Origin: Dasypus novemcinctus
Lineage: Eukaryota > Chordata > Mammalia > Cingulata > Dasypodidae
Assembly: GCF_030445035.2 (NCBI RefSeq)
Contig: NC_080694.1
Location: 73,485,147-73,549,146, forward strand
Reading direction: 5' to 3'
DNA length: 64,000 nucleotides
Each line of letters starts with the position of its first letter. Position 1 is the first letter of the stretch. The notes beneath the pieces are model-generated. The model saw only the letters and a program-made list of their open reading frames with translations. It had not been told where the DNA came from and did no database searches. A program made the translations under genes and the position numbers. Positions 1-10,100 of this stretch are shown here, in pieces.

Positions 1-301
1 AGCTAGTGACTCCAAGTACACCGCGGCGGCCCAGCGGGCTGCCAGGAAGAAGACGGGTCTGCCTTTGGAACGGGCCTCCGTCTGGGTGCACTGGGCCAGC
101 TGCCCTTGGGAGACCAGCTTCTCCGCAGCGTCGCAGGTGTCAGTGACAGAGAGAGGGAACGGCTGGGGTGCGACGACCTGCAGCCTTTACTAAGATACAG
201 CGGTCACTTTTACGGAGGCAAGGACCGCTACAGCCAGTGACTGATATAAAGCTTAACTAAGAATAGCACTTGATGTCATGTAGTGATCAATTTCAGTGAC
301 T
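1..301. other. Unassigned flank, no gene seen
   Basis: No recognisable exon, repeat or RNA gene. In human the gene on this side of MOG is GABBR1, but nothing here resembles a GABBR1 exon. Confidence 0.4.
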
Positions 302-742
302 TGAACGTATTTTTTTAAAAGATTTATTTATTTATTTATTTATTTATCTCCCCTCCCCCCCACCTCAGTTGTCTGTTCTCTGTGTCTATTTGCTGCGTCT
401 TCTTTGTCCGCTTCTGTTGTTGTCAGTGGCACCAGGAATCTGTGTCTCTTTTTGTTGCGTCATCTTGCTGTGTCAGCTCTCTGTGTGTGCGGCACCATTC
501 CTGGGCAGGCTGCACTTTCTTTCACGCTGGGCGACTCTCCTTACAGGGTGCACTCCTTGCACGTGGGGCTCCCCTACGCGGGGGACACCCCTGCGTGGCA
601 GGGCACTCCTTGCACGCATCAGCACTGCGCATGGGCCAGCTGCACACGGGTCAAGGAGGCCCGGGGTTTGAACCGTGGACCTCCCATGTGGTAGACGGAC
701 GCCCTAACCATTGGGCCAAGTCTGCTGCCTGAACGTATTTTT
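302..742 (-). repeat. DAS-type SINE (tRNA-derived), with target-site duplication
   Basis: A complete armadillo DAS-type SINE in reverse orientation. The plus strand opens with the A-tail complement and an ATTT run near 320-346, and ends near 729 with the complement of the tRNA-like head (box B near 665-675). The 13-base direct repeat TGAACGTATTTTT flanks it at 302-314 and 730-742, so the copy is an intact L1-mediated insertion. It split an older L1-like remnant that resumes at 743. The family is the main evidence that this is armadillo DNA. Confidence 0.88.
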
Positions 743-930
743 ATTCCAACCTAGCAAAACGGGTATTTTTAAAAGTTGAAACAACCTAAATGTCCTAGGA
801 AAGTCAAGTTAATTAACAAGTTAAATGAGCACATTCATGCGGTGAAACACGGTGTAGCTGTACAAAGTCAGAAGGGTGTTCTTTAGGTTCTGACATGGAA
901 AGACACCAAGTTAAATTATGACCATTTTCA
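743..930 (+). repeat. Old LINE-1-like remnant
   Basis: The text resembles the common L1M/HAL1 3' segment (AACAACCTAAATGTCC and the following A-rich run). It is highly diverged and was interrupted by the SINE just upstream. Confidence 0.45.
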
Positions 931-965
931 TGAAATCTGGGGGGAGAGTCTGCGGCCTGCTGGGG

Positions 966-980
966 TGCCCCCTAGTGGCA
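966..980 (-). promoter_or_regulatory. Candidate CTCF site
   Basis: TGCCCCCTAGTGGCA is the reverse complement of a near-perfect CTCF core (CCACTAGGGGGCA). It lies 6.1 kb upstream of the MOG start codon. The match is visible in the sequence; binding is inferred. Confidence 0.6.
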
Positions 981-1144
981 CATATGGGTATATACCAAGT
1001 CAGCGCGGCCCACAATGGGAGGATTTCAATGTAGTGTATTTTATGCCTTCGGGGTTTTGAAACATAGAAACATGTAAGTAAACAAACAAAATAAGAATCA
1101 ATTTTTAAATAAAGTAAGAACGAATTTTAGTAATATAGTCAGCA

Positions 1145-1345
1145 TTCATTGTCAGCATTTACTGAGCTCTTATATGTCAGATACTATATGAAATAACGTA
1201 GACTTATGTCATTTAATCCTTCCAATACCTCTGAGCTAGAAAGAATTATTTTCCCTGCTATCCCATTTCTACGGGAGAAGAACCTGAGGCTTAGAAAGGC
1301 CAGGTTCCGACCAAGGCTGCAGAGCAAGAAAGCGGTGGGGCCAAG
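1145..1345 (+). repeat. MIR SINE
   Basis: Carries MIR core text in order: CATTTACTGAGCTCTTAT, a CATTTAATCC segment, then GGAGAAGAACCTGAGGC. Old and diverged, plus orientation. Confidence 0.7.
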
Positions 1346-1399
1346 AGTCACCCCTGGACAGGAGTCAATTTTTAAGCACAAGAGAGCTAGATGACGTGC

Positions 1400-2029
1400 T
1401 GATGCGGAGGTCGTGTTAAGGGCAAGGCAAGCAGAAGAGCGTACGTCCTCATTTGTGTAAATGTGTGTTTTACACAGTGTCTGGAGAGTCGCACGAGCTG
1501 GTGGGGAGGCTCCAGCAGTGCGTTTCGGGGCCCGCCGTTTGCTGAGCGTCCGCCGTTTCACCTGCGGACAGCGCGCTACGTTTAGTAACACACACGTCAC
1601 TGCGTTCAGAGCACACGCCTCTGCCTCCCGGGCCGTGGACACGGCCTGCACCAGATGTGAGAACACGCAGGAGGAGTCACAAGGCCGCGTGGCCATGTAC
1701 GGCACACGGGGTCAGTTACGCAGCGTTTAGTGCTAAGGAAGTGACCAAGCTCAGACCAGCGCAGGCCAGCCGACTTCCTCGACACGCTGGACCGTGCTCC
1801 GTGCCAGCGGAACCCCCAGCTCCGACCCCGCTCCGCTTTCCCATGGCTCCCTCTCCACGGCCACCCGAAGGCCGGGACAGGGAGCAGAGGGCTCGCCGGC
1901 CAAGGAGGTGGGAGGCCGCGCTCAGTCCCCACCCCGCGCTCTGTAGCATGACCTTGAGCAAGCTCCTGTGCCCGTTATGCCTCAATTTCCTTGGCTGTGA
2001 AGTAAGGGCGATACTAGTTTAACATTCTT
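1400..2029. other. Intergenic, mostly unassigned; MIR fragment at the end
   Basis: Mixed-composition DNA without a convincing gene. The part at about 1965-2020 (TCAATTTCCTTGGCTGTGAA) looks like a reversed MIR fragment. Open frames here are chance frames without codon or family support. Confidence 0.4.
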
Positions 2030-2285
2030 TTAGCAGGTACCAGGATTGAAACAGGGCCTTGGTATATGCAATGTGAACTATAATCCACGCGGGGCAGCAG
2101 GGCTCCCAAATGTACTCACCAAACGCAGCGAATGCGCCACAATGATGAAGGAGGTTCTTGATGTGGGAGGAGTTGGGGGGGGGAATATGTGGGAACCTCT
2201 TATGTTTTAATGTAACACTTTTTTGTGATCTATGTGTCTTTAAAAAAAAGATAATTTAATAAAAAATAAAAATAATAACATTCAT
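2030..2285 (+). repeat. LINE-1-type 3' end, 5'-truncated
   Basis: Matches the 3' ends at 24440-24835 and 23755-24375: the block around TGTACTCACCAAACGCAG, a GATGTGGGAGGAG block, TAATGTAACA and an A-rich tail. This is a short, 5'-truncated copy. Confidence 0.7.
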
Positions 2286-2289
2286 TTTA

Positions 2290-2935
2290 CTGTTGCGATG
2301 GTGGAGTGAGTTCATCGGTGTGGCCGGCTCGGAACAGTGGCCCGTGGACCGTGCTTGGTCAGTGTCCCCAGGGCCTTCGACTGACCGTGCCGGGGGTCAT
2401 CTCCACCGGGCCCCGCCCACCCGGCCTGGGTCCTGGAGGCACCCCAGGAGCCCAGACCTTCCAGGGTGCCTTGTGCGCGGCCTCCTCCCTGAGTGCGGCG
2501 TGGAGCACCCCGTGGTGCAGAGGCTGCAGCGGGCCTGTGCTGAGGAGAGGCACTCAGGGCAGGAGCTGCCCCCCAGCCCCCACCCACCCGGGCCAGCAGG
2601 AGAACGTGTCCAGCCCGCGGCACGGCCTGCGCCTGGCCAGCCCACCCGGGGCACCAGCTCTACGCGGCGGCTAGCCTCTCGACGCGGCTGGTGGCCCGGG
2701 ACTTGAAGGAATTTGGTTTTTAACTTGGACACCGTGTGCCCTAGACAGGGCAGCTCTGAGCTGCCCGTCCTGGCCCTTCCTCTTGGCTGAGGCCTCCTGC
2801 CCTGAGGCTGGGAAACCCAAGTGGTGCCTGGTGCCGGAGCTAGCCTCCCGTCCAGGCCTCAGCGAGCCCAGGGGGCAGCAGGTCAACTTCCCCGTCCAGA
2901 CCTGCCTTTCCTGGGACACACGGGAAATCAGAGCA
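2290..2935. other. GC-rich intergenic DNA, no gene seen
   Basis: Several overlapping open frames exist on both strands because the DNA is GC-rich and stop-poor. None has a recognisable domain or flanking splice sites. Confidence 0.4.
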
Positions 2936-3870
2936 GTGGGGGGCGGGGGGGGGGGGTGTGTTCCAGGGGCCAGGGTGGGGGCTGCGTGCCTGTGTGGGGG
3001 CCAGGGCAGGGACGGGGACCATGCCTGTGCGGGGCCCAGTGTGCCTGTGGGGGGGGCTGCATGCCTGTGGGGGGCCAGAGCCAAGGGTAGTGTGGGCGCT
3101 GTGCCTGTGCGGGGGCCAGGGCGGGGGTCTGCGTGCCTGTGTGGGGGCCAGGGTGGGGGGCTGCGTGCCTGTGTGGGGTCCAGTGTGCCTGTGCTGGGGC
3201 CAGGGCTGGGGCCATGCGCCTGTGCGGGGGCCAGGGCGGGGGTCTGCATGCCTGTGCGGGGGCCAGGGTGGGGGCTGCGTGCCTGTGTGGGGACCAAGGC
3301 AGGGACGGGGATCATGCCTGTGCGGGGCCCAGTGCGCCTGTGCGGGGGCCAGGGCCGGGGCCATGCACCTGTGCGGGGGCCCAGTGTGCCTGTGTGGGGA
3401 CTGTGTGGCTGTGCGGGGGGCCAGGGAGGGGGCCTTGCGCCTGTGCGGGGGCCAGGGTGGGGGGCCACGTGCCTGTGCGGGGCCCAGTGTGCCTGTGGGG
3501 GCGCTGCGTGCCTGTGCGTGGGGACTGCGTGGCTGTGCGGGGGCCAGGGCGGGACGGGAAGGCTGTACCTGAGCCTGTGCGGGGGGCCAGGGCCATGGGG
3601 TGGTGGGGGCGCTGTGCCTGTTCTGGGGGGCCAGGGCAGGGGACTGCGCCTGCACCACAGACCAGGGCAGGGAGGGCTGGGGGGCCTGCATACCTGTGCT
3701 GGGGGGCCGGGAGGGGGGCCACGCCTGCACCAGGGGTCAAGGCGGGGGTAGGGGGCTGCATCTATGCTGAGGTCCAGGGTGGGGGGCCAAGGTGGGGGTG
3801 GGGGGCTGCGTCTATGCTGAAGTCCAGGGTGGGGGGCCAAGGCGGGGGTGGGGGCTGCGCCTGTGCCCGC
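2936..3870. repeat. G-rich minisatellite, about 30-bp unit
   Basis: Tandem units of the type GTGCCTGTGTGGGGGCCAGG, with variants (CTGCGTG, CCCAGTG), fill about 0.9 kb. Long open frames on both strands (up to 438 codons) are side products of the repeat and not genes. The G runs on the plus strand give many possible G-quadruplex segments. Confidence 0.88.
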
Positions 3871-4189
3871 TGACCGGCCGCTGGCCTTCCCGCTTCCTCC
3901 CCTCGGGCCTGGCCTCAGCCCAGGGTCAGTCCGCCTCTGACACGTTCTTTGGGGCGAGCGCTCGCTAAGCCCAGGAGCCCCTCTCACATCTGGGCGTGGG
4001 GAAGCGAGGGTGGGTGAGCAGGAGCAGGTTAGACTTCAGGAAGAACGGCCTGTCCCGAGGGAGGGAAGCGAGGAGAGGTGGAGCCCGGGGCATTTCTAGG
4101 GCGTTGGGCCATTATGCCTTTTGTAAGGACCCAGAAAAATGCAGGGAACAGAACGTGACCCTGAGGCAAAGCATCGAGCACGGGAAGGG
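3871..4189. other. Intergenic, nothing recognised
   Basis: Unique-looking sequence between the minisatellite and a LINE 3' end. No exon, promoter or RNA gene is supported. Confidence 0.35.
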
Positions 4190-4345
4190 GAAGGCTTCAG
4201 GGTTTGTTCATCGATTGTCACAAATGTACCAACGTAAGGGGAGAGGGGTGGGGTGTGTGGGAACCCCCTATATTGTCTATGTGATGTTTCTGTAACCTAA
4301 AGCTTCTTTGAAAATGAAGTGAAGAAAAAAAGACACTGGGGAAAC
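4190..4345 (+). repeat. Short LINE-1-type 3' end
   Basis: A 5'-truncated copy ending in a segment like the 3' end at 6600-6690: CACAAATGTACCAACGTAAG, then a GGGAACCCCC segment, then CTTCTTTGAAAATGAA and an A-rich tail. Confidence 0.65.
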
Positions 4346-4774
4346 AGAAGATCTTAAGGGTATGAAAGACAATGCAAAAAAAATTTTTTTTAACTTAATT
4401 TTGTATTTTTGTAGTTCGTGTTTTATTATTTTATTTATATTTTGGCTTTGTTTTGGACTGCAGGAGAGTCTCAGCTGTGGCAGGGGTGGATCACTAGTGT
4501 GGGGTGTTGGTAGTGGGGGGATATATATATGGGGGTGCACTTGGAGCGTGTCTCTGTGGAATATGAATGTGTTCAAGTGGTCACGAACTGTTGTCTCAGT
4601 GGGTGGAGACACACAAAAACCAAAAGAATATTGAACTTCCATGCTGGGGAGTCCTGCTGCATTCTGTAATAGAGCAGCAAGAAACCCCCAAATAAAAAAA
4701 AAGAAAACCAAACATAAAAAGAAACTCCCAAGTACATGGGCAGTGCCTAGTGAAGGAGGACAGACCAACACACC
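4346..4774. repeat. AT-rich repeat-like stretch, probably LINE-derived
   Basis: Contains A/T runs, TATATATAT near 4520 and a second A-rich run near 4690-4730. It is sandwiched between LINE 3' ends and is probably LINE 3' UTR material, but I cannot align it to a named family. Confidence 0.35.
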
Positions 4775-5365
4775 ATTAAAAAAATATGAGGTCCCCATAT
4801 ACCTCCCACTCCCCTCATCCCACTCCTCCCCCCATAGCAACAACCTCCTCCATCATCATGAGACAGTCATTGCATTTGGTGAATACATCTCTGAGCACTG
4901 CTGCACCTCATGGTCAATGGTCCACACCATAGCCCACACTCTCCCACAGTCCACCCAGTGGGCCATGGGAGGACATACAATGTCCGGTAACTGTCCCTGC
5001 AGCACCACCCAGGACAACTCCAACCCCCGAAAATGCCCCCACATCACATCTCTTCCTCCCACTCCCTACCCCCAGCAGCCACCATGGCCACTTTCTCCAT
5101 ACCAATGCCACATTTTATTCGATTACTAATCACAATAGTTACTGAATAGAATATCGGTAAGTCCACTCTAATCCATATTCTATTCCTCCATCCTGTGGAC
5201 CTTGGATTGGTTGTGTCCACTCCACATCTGTATCAAGAGGGGGCTTAGATTCCACATGGATGCTGGATGCAGTTCTCCTGTTTGCAGTTGTAGGCACTCT
5301 TGACTCCCTGGTGTGGTGGTTGACCTTCTTCACCTCCATGTGAGCTGAGTGGGGTAAGTCCAATA
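4775..5365 (-). repeat. LINE-1-type 3' end, minus strand
   Basis: Reads on the minus strand as the same element as 23755-24375. The shared text begins GACTTACCCCACTCAGCT, includes GTGGACCATTGACCATGAG, and ends at ATGAGGTCC plus A-tail near 4780-4790. It may extend on the minus strand to about 5740, where the text still looks like LINE 3' UTR. Confidence 0.7.
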
Positions 5366-6690
5366 AACCAGAGTGTAGGAGTTGCTAGTCTGTTGAGGTT
5401 CACAGCCCCTTGATATTGATGCCTGTACTTATGAACCTTGATCTTGTGAAATTGAAACCTGGTCTGGTAATCAATATTACCTAAGAATTACCTGCTGAAA
5501 GCCTCCTTGTTGCTCAAATGTGGTCTCTCTCTAAGCCAAACAACATATAAACTCACTACCTTCCTCCCAGCATGGGACATGACCCTCTGGTATGAGCCTC
5601 CCTGGCACTTGGGATTATAACCAAGTGCCAAACCAGCAATGCATTTGGAAAAAGACTTGGACCAAAAGGGGGAAATACTAAATACAAATGAGTTTTTATG
5701 GCTAAGAGACTTCAAAGTGAGTCGGGAGGTCATTCCAGAGGGTGACTGCCACTGTAAACAGTCCCTCAAGCAGGAGCTCTAGAGATGCCTGGACACTATA
5801 TGCAGACAACCCCAGAATTTGACACCCTGTCACTGGGTCTTACCTTGGAATACAGGATAACCTATCTCCCCAAATACATTGGAATTGGGCTACTTTGTAA
5901 TTTTCCTACACATGGTTCTTATGCCCCTTTTATTTGAACCTATAATTAGCATTATACCCATTAAATGTGTGTCCCAGAGACTTAAGTGTTCCAGCTCTTC
6001 ATATGCCAGATGAGCCCTGTATCTCAGCAGAGTTGCAGCCAACACCCAGCCTCCAGTTCATGAGACTTTCCCAGGACAACTAACAAAAGGATGATGATAC
6101 AAAACACCCATTTCAAATAACAGAGAGTATCTACAACTGCAAGCAACACAGTTCTATCCATCTGCCCCATGGGATCTAAGCCCCCTCTCAATCGGAAGCA
6201 GAGTGAGCATCACCATTCCCCAAATCCTCAAGATTGAGAAAAGAATAAGCATAAAGGGGGAAAGCACCTATGGACTAAAGTAGACTTATGATTATTCTAG
6301 TAATGGAAGAATTTGTAACATTGATATAAAGGCTGTGGACACTAGAGGTTCTGAGGGGAAGGAGAGAAAAGAATAGGTGGAGCATGGGGCATTTGGGGAC
6401 ACTGGCATTGTCCTGCACGACATTGCAATGACGGATACAGTCATTATACATTCTGTCAAAACCGATAAAATTGTGTGGTACAAATAATGTAAACTATAGG
6501 CCCCGGTTAGTGGCAATGCTTCAACACGTGTTCATCTAATGGAGGATGTTGTTAATGGGGAAAGTGTGGGAGGGAAGGGGGTGGGGTATTTGGAAATCCC
6601 CTGTACTTTTCTTGCAACATTTATGTAATCTAAAACTTCTTTAAAAATAAATTTAAAAATAAAAATAAAAGAGCGGCCCGGTGACGAGCG
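5366..6690 (+). repeat. LINE-1-type 3' UTR, plus strand
   Basis: Ends with a typical LINE 3' terminus (TGTAATCTAAAACTTC, AAAAATAAA tail at 6640-6690). The part from about 6100 shows the layout of the related 3' ends (GGATCTAAGCCCCCTCTC, then the GCATTTGGGGACACTGGC and TTGTCCTG blocks). The 5' boundary is uncertain because the minus-strand copy next to it may reach to about 5740. Confidence 0.65.
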
Positions 6691-7105
6691 CTGAGCCTTC
6701 AGTCCCTCTCCCGTGGCTCGAACTAGTGGAGGGGGTTGAAGAAACCTGAGATTCCACGAACACCCCCTTCCTGAGGCCCAGCGCGGGCCTCGAAGCCCCT
6801 CGAAGGCTGGGGCTGGAGGAAGGGGAGGCTCAGTACCAGGCAGCCCCCGCTCCACCCCCGGGGTGCGCAGGCCAAGCCTGGCCGTCCCTCGTCTGTAGCC
6901 CTTTGTGCAAGCGCCTGCGGGGGTGACGCGGGGCCGTCCTCCGGGCACAGCTGCGGCACTGGCCGGGGCGGAGGCAGGTCCCAGGCAGCACTGCCCCCCC
7001 CCCCGGCCTCCCTGGAGACTCTTCCCGGGGTGGGGGACACGCGCCCCGAGGCCTCTGCTTGGCCTGACGCCACAGCGGGGGCTCTCTGTCCCCAGAACAG
7101 CGGCG
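6691..7105 (+). promoter_or_regulatory. MOG 5' flank and 5' UTR (approximate)
   Basis: Moderately GC-rich sequence from the end of the LINE to the MOG start codon. I see no clear TATA box; the transcription start cannot be placed from sequence alone. The LINE tail ends only about 415 bases before the MOG ATG, so any core promoter here is compact. Confidence 0.4.
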
Positions 7106-10100
7106 ATGGCGAGATTTCTGAGCCCAGCTCCGCGCAGCTGCCTGCTCCTGCTTCTCCTCCTCCTCCAGCTCTCCTCCAGCTCTGCAGGTAAGACCCCCCC
7201 CCCCCCCCGGGAGACAGACCGTGCCCTGGCTCACCTTCGTCCATGCAGCCTCAAAGGCTGCACGTGCTAGCCTTGCTTTAAAGCAGATCTGTGGACACCG
7301 TTACCCCTCCGAAAGCTTCGGTGGCTGCCCACAGCCTCCTCCACCTGACCCCAGTCCTCAGACTCGCTCACCCGCCTCTCCTGCCCTGGTTTCTCACCTG
7401 TAAACGGGGATTATGAGCAGCCCCTTGGGTGGCGGTCAGGACTCAGTGAGACGAGACACGGAACACACCTGGCGGTGCCTGTCCCGCGGTGAAGGCTCAG
7501 TGAACATTGGTAGAGCTGTGATCTTGTCCAGCTTGAGGGCTATGCTCCGTGACTCAGGCAAGCCCTGGTTTCACAAGCTGAGGGGAAGAAAAGGACCCAA
7601 AGATTATCTCCAGTGCAGGAGCCTCCCAAGAGGAGCCCCCGTCCCTTTGGTCCCTGAGGAAACATCTCCAGTCCAATGGGAAAACCAGCCTCATCTCCAT
7701 TTTGGTCAGTGCCTGAGGGAGGGGACATCCCACCACGGAGCAAGATTGGGGACACGCCCAGAGCAGGTCCAGGACCATGAGTGAGCTCTGAAGGTCCAGA
7801 GGAAAAGGAAACACATTCCCAGGGTGGAAGCTCTCAAAAGAGAATCCAGGGAAGGAGGAGGGCTGAGAGGTGGGGGAGAGGCAGTTAGAGTGGACAGAGC
7901 CCCAAAAGCAAAACTGCATAGCAGAGAAGGGCAACAATCTGGTCAAGTCCCAAAAGACAGGAAGGCCCAAGAGATGGGGCCACAGGGCAGGGGGCACCTA
8001 AGGTGGGGCTCAGGAGCCAGAGGTGGAGGCAGCTGGCAGAAAGGTGAAAGCAACCGTGGAGACGGTCACATGCTGGAATGTTCTGCCCAAGTCACTCACA
8101 GTATCTCCAGCCCAGAGAACTTTTATTGGTGTATGTGCAAGAAGAAAACCTGAGCTCCTCTCTGGTTCTAGAATTCCATTTTAAAATCTTTTGTCTCCTT
8201 TTCCTGTTTCGATAACATTCCCATGGCATGCCTGTTGGCCAAGCCTCCCTCTGACCCTCAGTCTCTTCTTTTTTGGTGTCTTGGACAGGACAGTTCAGGG
8301 TGATAGGACCAGGACACCCCATCCAAGCCCTGGTTGGGGATGAAGTGGAGATGCCATGTCGCATATATCCTGGGAAGAACGCCACGGGCATGGAGGTGGG
8401 CTGGTACCGCTCACCCTTCTCCAGGGTGGTCCATCTCTATCGGAATGGCAAGGACCAAGATGGAGAGCAGGCCCCTGAGTACCGGGGCCGGACGGATATG
8501 CTCAAAGAGGCCATTGGCGAGGGGAAAGTGACACTCAGGATCCGGAACGTGAGGTTCTCCGACGAGGGAGGCTTCACCTGCTTCTTCCGAGACCACTCGT
8601 ACCAAGAGGAGGCAGCGGTGCAACTGAAAGTGGAAGGTGAGTCGTGCGTGTAACAATAGGTGCCGTCTGCTGGGTGGCCCAGAACGCCTGTGAAACTCCA
8701 CCATTCCAGACTGAGTGAGACCCTTTAACCCAAGCCTCTCTCTTTGGGAATCTATTCCACGGTACGCTCAGGGATTGCTGCTGAAACAGTGGGTAAATCC
8801 TGGAATGCAGTCAATGCTCATGCGTAGGAAGTGACCGGGCAACGAGCATATCTGCCCATGCCCACGACCGACCACTAGAAGGTCATTGGGGGCTATTCCA
8901 GAGGGCCAGGAGGAATTCCCTGGAGTGCTGTGGGTGACAAGAGCAAGCCACGGGGACTAGGGAACAAAGCCACATCCTGCGTTTGTACGTGCACGTGAAG
9001 CAGAGGAAACTACGAAAAAGAGAGTGACCGTGGGTCACTTTTGGGGAAGAGAGGAGCGCAGGGACGATGGTGACCAATAAAAAATGAAACAAAGAGGCCA
9101 TGGGAAAACACACGTGACCATACGCACCCATTCCTATAAAGTACGCATAACGCACGTTTGTAGGGACATACAGAGAGAAACTTTTTAATTCAACGAAAAG
9201 TTAAAAGAAAAACCAATAGAAAAAGTCAGAAATGGATGCGGCAAACATCTCAGATAATCAGTTTCCGATTGTTCTGCATCACTGGAGGGCAAGTTAGCAA
9301 ACTGACAGCTAACCTGGTTTCCTGCTCTGTTTTGCTTTAGAGTACTTTTCTTTACTTGATGCACACAAAGGCATTAGCCCTAACTCTTCAAATGGATCAA
9401 ACCCATTACAATGAGTGTGTCGGTGATCTTTTGTGAATTAGACGTTATTATAAAGCGTATTCACATCCCACCAGAACCCGACAGAACTGGGCAGAGGCGT
9501 GTCTTAGTCTTGCCCTTCCCTTTTCCAGCATCCTGCTTTGTATGATCTGGGGGTTATTTTCTTCTGTCCCTGGCTGGTTAAAGACAAGGTGAAGTGCAGG
9601 AGGCAAGCCTGGGACGATAACAGCTCCTTAGCTGAAGAGCAGACATGCCCTGAGGGCTGTGCCCCAGACCCCAACAGCCCATCTCCCTTCCCCGCCCGCA
9701 CTGCGGATGTCAGGCACTCCATCATTTTTATATCTCAGGGTGACTGCTGCGGTGCTGGGACCAGAAAACGGCCCTGGATCTCCACCGACAAAGCACCAGG
9801 TCTAGAGGCAGACTGCGGGGATGGGAAAATAGCTTTGTGAGTCACAGAACGTCTTCCTACAGTGTTTGTCTCGAGGGGTTTTACCTCAAGGAAGCCTGAC
9901 GGGAGCAGCTGTCCAGCTGGCAGCAGTCCTCAGTTCTGGTCAGCTCACGCCGCCTCCCCCACACGCCCCCTCCCCGCCCACCAAAGAAGGAGGGGAGGGA
10001 GGGGCGAAACCCACAAGATTTGCCTTAGGGGAGGTAGTTTATGCTCTGGTGGTTTCCAAACTCCACTCCTCACCCCCCACCTTACATCAGCATTTCTAGG

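Noticed and set aside
369-732. Three overlapping frames of about 100 codons
   Set aside because: They lie inside a DAS SINE.
2671-3987. 438-codon minus-strand frame rich in His, Pro and Gly
   Set aside because: Product of the G-rich minisatellite at 2936-3870; the frames on the other strand are equally open.
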